Of a DNA stretch of 16,195 nt, positions 7,970-13,983 are shown in pieces. The position numbers were made by a program, and so were the translations under genes. The notes under the pieces are model-generated. The model ran no database searches. It had not been told where the DNA came from and saw only the letters and a program-made list of their open reading frames with translations. The stretch is from NCBI GenBank assembly GCA_018056405.1, contig JAGPFT010000014.1, forward strand, positions 1-16,195. The letters are read 5' to 3'. Position 1 is the first letter of the stretch. Each line of letters begins with the position of its first letter. The DNA comes from Anaerolineae bacterium. Lineage in GTDB: Bacteria; Chloroflexota; Anaerolineae; Aggregatilineales; Aggregatilineaceae.

Positions 7970-7985
7970 TGTGACGTAAATCACT
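7970..7985. promoter_or_regulatory. CRP/FNR-like operator candidate
   Basis: TGTGACGTAAATCACT contains GTGA-N6-TCAC, the spacing used by CRP/FNR-superfamily regulators. GTGACG occurs three times nearby, at 7971, 7990 and 7997. The site is about 160 bases upstream of hydB, a sensible place for control of the hydrogenase unit. No binding protein is encoded in the window. Confidence 0.4.
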
Positions 7986-8019
7986 TCATGTGACGGGTGA
8001 CGCAAGCGAGAGGTATTGA

Positions 8020-8068
8020 CCTCCCCCCCTGCCCGGCGCTGACGCGCCTCGCCGCCCCCCTCTCCGTG
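8020..8068. repeat. Half copy of palindromic repeat, R4
   Basis: This stretch matches one arm of the repeats at 10924 and 1086 (shared core CGGCGCTGACGCGCCT, then a CCCCCCTCTCCG run). It has no matching second arm, so it is a truncated copy and cannot form the full palindrome. Confidence 0.6.
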
Positions 8069-8110
8069 CTGGCTATCCATGACCCACATCTTTGGCTGTG
8101 CCTGTTTTTT

Positions 8111-8134
8111 CCCCCCATCCCCGACCCTTCCCCC
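8111..8134 (-). repeat. G-run repeat with G-quadruplex pattern (minus strand)
   Basis: On the minus strand there are four G-runs of 5, 3, 4 and 6 separated by two-base spacers AA, TC and AT. The same sequence with one base changed recurs on the plus strand at 11122-11145. It also has a CCCCC-ACAA-GGGGG hairpin directly beside it (8130-8143). It lies in the leader region upstream of hydB. Confidence 0.6.
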
Positions 8135-8262
8135 ACAAGGGGGTGTATAGACCGGACAGATAGGTGACACTTTTCGGAGCCGATGAAGACTTCGCGGCGA
8201 GCTGAGCACAAAGAGCCGGGCGGTGCCCTGAGCCACGAGCCTCTCGCCTGTGTCTCAGTGTG

Positions 8263-8271
8263 TGCTATCAT
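8263..8271 (+). promoter_or_regulatory. Extended -10 promoter candidate for WD40 gene
   Basis: TGCTATCAT fits a TGn extended -10 (TATCAT against TATAAT). It would place the transcription start near 8278, about 40 bases before the ATG at 8319. There is no good -35 at 17 bases upstream, so support is weak. Confidence 0.3.
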
Positions 8272-8318
8272 TGGCTCAGCGTTAACGGTCTGGCGAGTGC
8301 GGGACAGGAAAAAGTGCC

Positions 8319-10793
8319 ATGAGCAAATCGGTGCGTTGCCCACCCTGGCATCGGGGGACACGGACTTTGTGGCTGGCGTTGCTGATCGGGATCGCGTTCG
8401 CGGTAAGCGCCTGTGGCGACGACGACTCCGCACCTGCCGGGCCGCCTCAGCCTGTTACGCCCGCCGCAAACGACCCCACCCCGTCGCCGCACGAACGGCT
8501 GCGCCTGCCGGTTGACGACGCCCTCGCCCTGGCCTGGTCGCCGGACGGGAGCGTGCTGGCGGTAGGGAACGGGCCGCGCATCTGGCTCTACGACGCAGAC
8601 TTCAAGCCGCTGCGCGCGCTCGAAGGGCACTCGGCAGCAGTGCGCGACCTGGCCTGGTCGCCGGACGGGACGCACCTGGCCAGCGCTGGCCTGGATAACA
8701 CCGTCCGCGTGTGGAACCCGGATACCGGCGCAGTGCTGGCAACGCTCACCGGTCACACGGACTGGGTTTTTGCGCTGGCCTGGTCGGCGGACGGGACGCA
8801 GTTGGTGAGCGGTGGCGCGGACAACCGCCTGTTCCTGTGGGATGCGAGCGGCGGCAAAGCGCTCACCGCGCTCGGCGAGGCACACGTGCTGGCCCTCTCC
8901 TTCAAGCTGCTGGACAGAGAAGTGATGCGCACGGTCAACACCCTCGAAGCGGCGCTTAAGACGCTGGCTGCGCTCGAAGCTGAGCCGCTCACCGATCTGG
9001 TGGCGCGCCTGCGCGCGACGGACTATCACCTGTTCGTCAAGTTCGAGGAGCCGGACTTCGTGCAGACGCTGCTTGCTGTTGACTCCAGCGCCTACCGGTT
9101 GGCGCTGCGCACCGGGAACGCAGCCCTGGACGAAGACCTGGCTGCCCTGCCCAACAGCGAAGTGGCGCTGCTGCTGGCCATGCCTGATGATGCGAAAGTC
9201 AACGCCGCGCTCGACGCGCTGGAGGCAGCGGAAGCAGCCATCGCTGCCATTGACTCGCGCGACGACGCCGACCTGATCCGCACCGTGCGCAGCCTGCAGA
9301 ACCAGGAACTGGTCATCGTCATCACTGCTGCCAGCGGCGAGTCCACGACCGCCGCCGGTGAGGACTTCATCGCCACGCTGGCCGACCTGGAAGGTGAGGA
9401 CTTCACCGTGTCGTTTGGCCTGGAGAATGGCGAGGCCATCGCTGCCAAGCTCCAGGACCCGGACTTCGTGGCGGCGCTGCGCCAGTACGACGAGGCTGTG
9501 GACGCCATTGGCGCTTTCAACGCCCGTGAGGATGCCGCTCTGCTGCGCCTGTTCGGGCGGCTGCGCGATCATGACGCCGCGCTGACTATCACCACCGGCG
9601 ATGCTAACCTGGACGCGACCCTGGCCGCGCTCGACGAGGCTGCGCGTGTCCGGCTGGCGCTGGCCCTGTCCGACGAGACGCTGCTGCCCGTTCTGCGGCA
9701 GCTTGGCGCGCACCATTTTGACGTAGCCGCTGTGGACGGGCTGACCGCACGCGATCTGAGCGCGGCGTTGGCCGAGCTGCCGCACAGCCTGGCTTTCGAG
9801 GTGGACAATGACGAGGCGCTGGCTGCGGAACTGGCTGCCCTGCCCGAAAAGGACGCGCTGCGCGTGGCAACGCTGCTCGACGATGTGGTGTTCCTGGGCC
9901 ATCTCGACAGGCAGGCGAGCGCTCAGCAGACGGTAGACGACATCGCCGCGCGCGAGGACTCGACGTTCATCCAGGCTGCCCGCGCGCTGCGCCTGGAGAC
10001 ATTCCAGCGCGAGGCGCAGGCCCAGGTGCCCGTTGACCGCCTCGACCGCCTGGGGTTCTACCTGCTCATGGTCCCCCAGGGGGAGACGGCGAGCGCCATG
10101 AGCACGCAAGACGACGCGGAGATCATAGCTGCGCTGGAGGCGTTGGGCGCAGCGGGCTTGGCCAACGAAATCGCTGCCGGGCGCTACAACCTGTTCCCGG
10201 CCCTCGAGCCGGCGCAGGTCGAAACGATCCTGGCACGCGCCTTCAGCGATTCATTTGCGGTGCAAGTGCTGCGTGAGACGAATGGGCACACCGCCAGCGC
10301 GACGGCGGTCGCCTGGTCGCCGGACGGCGCGACGATTGCCAGCGGCGGCGCGGACATGACCCTCCGGCTGTGGAACCCGCAGAGCGGAGAATTGCTGGCC
10401 GTGCTGGACGATCATCAGGACAGCATCACCGACGTGGCCTGGTCGCCGGACGGGACGCGCCTAGCCTCGGCAAGCTGGGACAAGTCGGTTCGCATCTGGG
10501 ACTTCTCTGCCGGGCCGGACAAGGCGCGGGTGGCAGCCACGCTCAAGGGGCTTGACCGCCATGTGATCGCCCTGGCCTGGTCGCCAGACGGGGCGGCGTT
10601 GGTCACTGCCGGGCGCGATGGGTCTGTGCGCCTGTGGAATGCGGCGGACGGCGCGCTGATTGCTGTGCTGGGCACGCACGATGGGGACGTGCGCGCAGTT
10701 GCCTGGTCGCCGGACGGCGCGCGGATCGTCAGCAGCGGGCCGGATGGACTGGTCCGCGTGTGGAACGTCGCGGAGGCGCTGGCGGGGGGATAG
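8319..10793 (+). CDS. WD40 lipoprotein, propeller split by a large helical-repeat insert
   Basis: An 824-residue exported protein. Residues 16-32 form a lipoprotein signal with lipobox VSAC (Cys32), followed by acidic DDD and a Pro-rich linker. Blades 1-3 of a WD40 propeller occupy about 60-185, and blades 4-7 about 654-820. Each has the AWSPDG strand signature (AWSADG in blade 3) and a VRVWN-type end. Between them, residues 186-653 are Ala/Leu/Asp-rich with no WD40 pattern and contain degenerate helical repeats. Seven blades in total make a complete propeller, so the insert appears to be looped out of it rather than a decayed blade. The ATG is preceded by AGGAA. No enzyme motif is visible; the likely role is surface protein-protein binding. 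The base composition matches its neighbours. Confidence 0.9.
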   Translation: MSKSVRCPPWHRGTRTLWLALLIGIAFAVSACGDDDSAPAGPPQPVTPAANDPTPSPHERLRLPVDDALALAWSPDGSVLAVGNGPRIWLYDADFKPLRALEGHSAAVRDLAWSPDGTHLASAGLDNTVRVWNPDTGAVLATLTGHTDWVFALAWSADGTQLVSGGADNRLFLWDASGGKALTALGEAHVLALSFKLLDREVMRTVNTLEAALKTLAALEAEPLTDLVARLRATDYHLFVKFEEPDFVQTLLAVDSSAYRLALRTGNAALDEDLAALPNSEVALLLAMPDDAKVNAALDALEAAEAAIAAIDSRDDADLIRTVRSLQNQELVIVITAASGESTTAAGEDFIATLADLEGEDFTVSFGLENGEAIAAKLQDPDFVAALRQYDEAVDAIGAFNAREDAALLRLFGRLRDHDAALTITTGDANLDATLAALDEAARVRLALALSDETLLPVLRQLGAHHFDVAAVDGLTARDLSAALAELPHSLAFEVDNDEALAAELAALPEKDALRVATLLDDVVFLGHLDRQASAQQTVDDIAAREDSTFIQAARALRLETFQREAQAQVPVDRLDRLGFYLLMVPQGETASAMSTQDDAEIIAALEALGAAGLANEIAAGRYNLFPALEPAQVETILARAFSDSFAVQVLRETNGHTASATAVAWSPDGATIASGGADMTLRLWNPQSGELLAVLDDHQDSITDVAWSPDGTRLASASWDKSVRIWDFSAGPDKARVAATLKGLDRHVIALAWSPDGAALVTAGRDGSVRLWNAADGALIAVLGTHDGDVRAVAWSPDGARIVSSGPDGLVRVWNVAEALAGG

Positions 10794-10923
10794 TAAGAGC
10801 GCAGCCAGACGCAGGGAATGCGGTAGGATTGAAGCAGCAGAGAGTCCTGGCTCACCCCCAACAGCAGGGGTTCAGGGGCGTACAGGCGTTGAGATCGGCT
10901 GATAGTCTGGGGCAGGTCTTCGC

Positions 10924-11023
10924 TTTACCTCACCCCCGCTCGGCGCTGGCGCGCCTGCTTCCCCCTCTCCGTTGACGGAGAGGGGGAAAGGCCGAGCGCA
11001 GCGAGGCCAGGGGGTGAGGTTAA
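10924..11023. repeat. Palindromic intergenic repeat, copy R2
   Basis: A 100-base element. The arms ACCTCACCCCC (10927-10937) and GGGGGTGAGGT (11010-11020) are perfect complements. A central hairpin has 13 perfect pairs (10959-10971 with 10976-10988) and a TTGA loop. It is the best-formed member of the family in the window and is inverted relative to the copy at 1086-1184. Confidence 0.85.
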
Positions 11024-11106
11024 GCGGACGCCCTCTCAATGCTTCTCACGGTGCTGTCCGCCCCTGACTCCACAAGGAGGGAGGGGCTTAGAGTCAACAA
11101 TCTTCT

Positions 11107-11145
11107 CCCTTCCCTCCTCGTGGGGGAAGGGCCGGGGATGGGGGG
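11107..11145 (+). repeat. G-run repeat with hairpin, second copy
   Basis: CCCTTCCC (11107-11114) pairs with GGGAAGGG (11124-11131). From 11122 to 11145 the plus strand has G-runs of 5, 3, 4 and 6 with two-base spacers, a canonical G-quadruplex pattern. It matches the minus-strand repeat at 8111-8134, apart from one spacer base. Confidence 0.6.
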
Positions 11146-11210
11146 CAAAGGCAGGGGCACGAGTTCTCAAACGGCCCCTGAGATGGGCAAGGTGATGGCG
11201 TGTGGGATAG

Positions 11211-11314
11211 TAGCCCTACCCCTAAATCCTCTCCCCACGTGGTGGAGAGGGGACTTCATAGCGGCCTGACTCCCCCTCTCCACCACGTGGAGAGGGAGCC
11301 AGGGGGTGAGGCCA
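11211..11314. repeat. Palindromic intergenic repeat, copy R3 (double hairpin)
   Basis: Two hairpins around CCTCTCC/GGAGAGG, each containing the palindromic CCACGTGG or ACCACGTGG core, lie as an inverted pair at about 11228-11254 and 11272-11298. The outer ends (TAGCCCTACCCC and GGGGGTGAGGCCA) resemble the terminal arms of the other copies but are imperfect. It lies upstream of the amidase gene and ends 76 bases before its ATG. Confidence 0.7.
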
Positions 11315-11390
11315 GACATGAGATGTTCGCCTGTCTTCACGTTCACTCAACACCTGCCCGTCCCTGAAACAGCGAGGGAGAGGGACGCCG

Positions 11391-12263
11391 ATGAAAATCA
11401 CGCTGGGCCTGGCCCAGATCAGCCCCAGGCTGGGTGATGTGCCCGCCAACCTGAGCGCGCACCTGGCGCGCATTGATCAGGCGGTGGCGCAGGGCGTGGA
11501 CTTGCTCCTGTTCCCGGAGCTGTCGCTGACCGGCTACTACCTGCAGGACATGGTCTACGAGCTGGGCATTGCTCCCGGCCCCGACGACCCCACCTTCGGC
11601 CCGCTGATGGAGGCGACGCGCCGCCACGCCCTCGATCTGACCGTGGGCTTCGTCGAGGAGGACGCGCGACACCGCTTCTACATCTCGCAGGCGTACCTCA
11701 GCGGCGGGGCGGTCGTTCACGTGCACCGCAAAGCCTACCTGCCGACCTACGGCATGTTCGACGAGGGGCGCTACTTCGCCTGGGGCGACGAGGTGCGCGC
11801 TTTCAACACGCGCTTCGGGCGGATGGGTATGTTGATTTGCGAGGACTTCTGGCACGCTTCGCCGCCGTATTTGCTGTGGTTGGACGGGGCGGACGTGCTG
11901 CTGCTGCACAGCGCCAGCCCCGGGCGGGGCCTGGACGAAGACCCGCGCCTGCACAGCGCGCGCTGGGTGGAGATGGTCAACAGCGCCTACGCCAGCCTGT
12001 TCACCAGTTTCGTCGTGCACTGCAACCGCATCGGCTTCGAGGACGGGCTGAACTTCTGGGGCGGCAGCACCGTCGCCGACCCAAACGGCGAGTTCCTGCT
12101 GCGCGGGCCATACTTCGAAGAGGCGCTGCTCGTCGGGCACATTGATCTCAACCAGCTTCACCGCACGCGCTACCGGCTACCGCTGCTGCGCGACGAGCGC
12201 ACCGGCCTGCTCAGCCGCGAATTGGCGCGCATCCTGAACAATACGCCGCACGGCAATCGCTAG
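11391..12263 (+). CDS. Nitrilase-superfamily carbon-nitrogen hydrolase (amidase)
   Basis: A cytosolic hydrolase of 290 residues. The Glu-Lys-Cys triad is visible: Glu43 in FPELSLTGY, Lys114 in HRKAYLPTYGMFDEGRYF and Cys150 in LICEDFWH. The pattern around the lysine and cysteine (LPTYGMFDEGRYF, ICEDFWH) is closest to the glutaminase-like domain of NAD synthetases, but here it stands alone, with no synthetase domain. The length is normal for a single-domain member. The likely reaction is hydrolysis of an amide to an acid and ammonia; the substrate is not recognisable. The ATG follows GGAGAGGGACGCCG. The dehydrogenase begins 37 bases downstream with its own strong ribosome-binding site, so the two may share a transcript. 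Confidence 0.92.
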   Translation: MKITLGLAQISPRLGDVPANLSAHLARIDQAVAQGVDLLLFPELSLTGYYLQDMVYELGIAPGPDDPTFGPLMEATRRHALDLTVGFVEEDARHRFYISQAYLSGGAVVHVHRKAYLPTYGMFDEGRYFAWGDEVRAFNTRFGRMGMLICEDFWHASPPYLLWLDGADVLLLHSASPGRGLDEDPRLHSARWVEMVNSAYASLFTSFVVHCNRIGFEDGLNFWGGSTVADPNGEFLLRGPYFEEALLVGHIDLNQLHRTRYRLPLLRDERTGLLSRELARILNNTPHGNR

Positions 12264-12300
12264 GCGTCTGGCAGTCTTCCACGCGCACAAAGGAGACCCC

Positions 12301-13350
12301 ATGCTTCACGAGCTTCAGCTAAGCGGCCCGCGCCAGATCGCGCTTGTGCCCTACGAGGAGCGCCCCTTGCAGCCCGGCGAGATTCGCGCCAGGGCGGTGC
12401 TCAGCGGGATCAGTCACGGCACGGAACTCAATCTCTACCGCGGCACCGCGCCGTTCCACAACCGGCGCTTCGACCCCGACCTGCGCCTGTTCCTGCCCGC
12501 CGAAGAAGGCGCGCTCTATCCCGCGCACCTGGGCTACGAGTGGGTCGGGCGCGTGATCGAAGTCGGCGCGGACGTGTCCGGCTTCGCGGTGGGCGATCTG
12601 ATCCACCTGCCGCTCGGCCACCGGGCGACGCACACCGTCCGCCCCACCGAGCGAACGATGATCGGCAGGGTGGAGCCATTGCCGCCCGGCCTGACTCCCG
12701 ACGCCGCGATCACCCTGGCCCTGGCGGGCGTGGCCCTGCAAGCGGTACACGACGCGCACATCAAGGTCGGCGACCGCGTGGCGGTCTTCGGGCTGGGCGC
12801 GATCGGGCTGCTGGCGATCCAACTGGCGCGGCTGGACGGCGCGGCCTGGATTGACGCCATTGACCCGCTGGCGGGCCGCCGCGCGCTGGCCGAGCAGTTC
12901 GGCGCAGATCGCACGCTCGATCCTGCCGCCGGCGATGTCGCCTACGCTATCAAGACGGCCAGCCCGGGGCGCGGCGCGGATGTGGCCATCGAGCTATCGG
13001 GCAGCGACGCGGCCCTGCACGAGGCGGTGCGCAGCGTGCGCGTGGCGGGGACGGTCGTCGCCGGCGGCTTCTATCAGGGCGGGGCGGCGGCGCTGCGCCT
13101 GGGCGAGGAGTGGCACCACAACCGCGTGACGATGGTCTCCAGCATGGGCGTGTGGGACTGCCCGCACCGCGATTATCCCGCCTGGGATCGGGCGCGCGTC
13201 CACGCGACGGTCACGCAACTGCTGGCCGAGGGGCGGCTGCGCGCCGACGGGCTGATCACGCACCGCTTCCCCTTCGCGAGGGCGGCGGACGCCTACGCGC
13301 TGATTGACCAGCATCCGGCGAACGCGGTCAAAGTCGTATTGATGTACTGA
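12301..13350 (+). CDS. MDR-superfamily (alcohol dehydrogenase-like) oxidoreductase, zinc ligands missing
   Basis: A medium-chain dehydrogenase/reductase of 349 residues. The N-terminal GroES-like domain has SGISHGTEL and HLGYEWVGRVIEVG. The Rossmann domain has VFGLGAIGLLAIQLARL for NAD(P) binding. Compared with zinc alcohol dehydrogenases, the catalytic cysteine is replaced (ISHGTE), the GHE histidine is tyrosine (GYE), and the third ligand region reads LALAGVALQ without cysteine. The four-cysteine structural zinc loop is absent. The same ISxGTE and GYE pattern is known in BchC-like and related sugar/alcohol oxidoreductases. The enzyme is probably zinc-independent, with an unknown substrate. 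ATG at 12301 follows AAAGGAGA at good spacing. It is convergent with the PIN gene. Confidence 0.9.
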   Translation: MLHELQLSGPRQIALVPYEERPLQPGEIRARAVLSGISHGTELNLYRGTAPFHNRRFDPDLRLFLPAEEGALYPAHLGYEWVGRVIEVGADVSGFAVGDLIHLPLGHRATHTVRPTERTMIGRVEPLPPGLTPDAAITLALAGVALQAVHDAHIKVGDRVAVFGLGAIGLLAIQLARLDGAAWIDAIDPLAGRRALAEQFGADRTLDPAAGDVAYAIKTASPGRGADVAIELSGSDAALHEAVRSVRVAGTVVAGGFYQGGAAALRLGEEWHHNRVTMVSSMGVWDCPHRDYPAWDRARVHATVTQLLAEGRLRADGLITHRFPFARAADAYALIDQHPANAVKVVLMY

Positions 13351-13430
13351 GAGAATAGGGGCCGAGAAACCGAGAGGCTAGTCGCGTTGTCTGGCGGGGC
13401 CAGATGTGTCAGGCGTTTTTGAGCGCTCTG

Positions 13431-13982
13431 TCAGGAATCCCACCTACAGCCGAGCTGACGCTCACGGTCAGCAGGTGCTCCCCGACCTAGCCAGGAGATA
13501 CAGTCTTTTGCTTCGACCGTCGGATTGACCCACACAATCTGGCGAATCAAGGAGATCGGCTTGGATATCTCGCCAAAGAGCCGCCTTGCTCTCTCGTCCC
13601 GGGATGAGATAATTCGATGAGTGGCTAGAGCTGCTTCAATAAGATGCACATCCTTCAGCATGGCTTCGCAGCCATTCGGGTCAGGCGAGTATTCTCGGAT
13701 CTCCCCGCGCAAGACCTCATTCTCAATGCGATCGTTGTATCCCACAGAGATGATCTGACCCCGGCTCTGCATACTGACACGCCAAGTCTGAGAATATCGA
13801 GACGCATGTTTCTTCCATTCAGTGGAGATGTCGGGCGTTATCACCATCTTGTGTCCGGTCTTGCGCACTTCATCAAGAAAGCTGCGGCACTGTATAGGAA
13901 CTGGGGCTACTGCACCTTTCCCGCCTGCCGATCGGGCAATGTCAGCATCAATGACCAGATTCTTCGGATTCTTGACCCCCAC
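13431..13982 (-). CDS. PIN-fold nuclease, partner of adjacent ATPase
   Basis: A 183-residue protein with the four spaced acidic positions of a PIN-domain RNase: Asp12 with Asp14 (LVIDADIA), Glu55 (ISTEWKKH), Asp111 (KDVHLIEAALA) and Asp129 (ISSRDERARRLF). PIN domains cut single-stranded RNA using Mg2+ or Mn2+ and are common toxins. The C-terminal ~35 residues extend beyond the domain. The start is a GTG at 13982 with AGGGGGG upstream, one base after the ATPase stop, so the pair is translationally coupled. There is no antitoxin-like small gene next to it, which argues against a VapBC pair. Inferred role: the effector of a defence-like module controlled by the ATPase. The fold assignment is by motif only. 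Confidence 0.82.
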   Translation of the reverse strand: MGVKNPKNLVIDADIARSAGGKGAVAPVPIQCRSFLDEVRKTGHKMVITPDISTEWKKHASRYSQTWRVSMQSRGQIISVGYNDRIENEVLRGEIREYSPDPNGCEAMLKDVHLIEAALATHRIISSRDERARRLFGEISKPISLIRQIVWVNPTVEAKDCISWLGRGAPADRERQLGCRWDS

Positions 13983-13983
13983 C

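Larger units (their letters stand above)
7813..8318. other. Divergent control region between hydB and WD40 gene
   Basis: No convincing gene is present; the open frames that cross it are shadows with no family match. It contains, in order, an operator-like palindrome and three GTGACG repeats (7970-8002), a half copy of the dispersed palindromic repeat (8020-8068), a G-quadruplex-type repeat on the minus strand (8111-8134) and an extended -10-like site facing the WD40 gene (8263-8271). I could not identify a clear minus-strand promoter for hydB. Confidence 0.7.
10794..11390. other. Gene-free, repeat-dense intergenic region
   Basis: No supported gene is present. It holds a full palindromic repeat (10924-11023), a G-run repeat with hairpin (11107-11145) and a double-hairpin repeat (11211-11314). 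The remaining sequence, including the first 130 bases after the WD40 stop, shows no clear terminator. The last 25 bases carry the AGGGAGAGGGA ribosome-binding region of the amidase gene. Confidence 0.75.

Noticed and set aside
7598..8433. Minus-strand frames of 212 and 150 codons in the hydB upstream region
   Set aside because: They run through hydB in a wrong frame and through repeat sequence; no domain and low-complexity Arg-rich translation.
8268..10109. A 613-codon open frame antisense to the WD40 gene
   Set aside because: It is a by-product of GC-rich codon bias in the real gene; its translation has no recognisable domain and no ribosome-binding site.
10924..11314. The palindrome cluster as a CRISPR array or replication origin
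   Set aside because: The units are palindromic and unevenly spaced with no spacers of fixed length, and there are no DnaA-box clusters or AT-rich unwinding region.
11343..12161. A 272-codon minus-strand frame over the amidase
   Set aside because: Antisense to a gene with a complete Glu-Lys-Cys triad; no family resemblance.
13390..13420. Hairpin TCTGGC-GGG-GCCAGA followed by TTTTT, as a terminator for the dehydrogenase gene
   Set aside because: The stem is only six pairs and the T-run begins about 12 bases after it, too far for an intrinsic terminator.
13431..13982. PIN protein as the toxin of a VapBC pair
   Set aside because: No small antitoxin-like gene is beside it; its coupled partner is a large ATPase.
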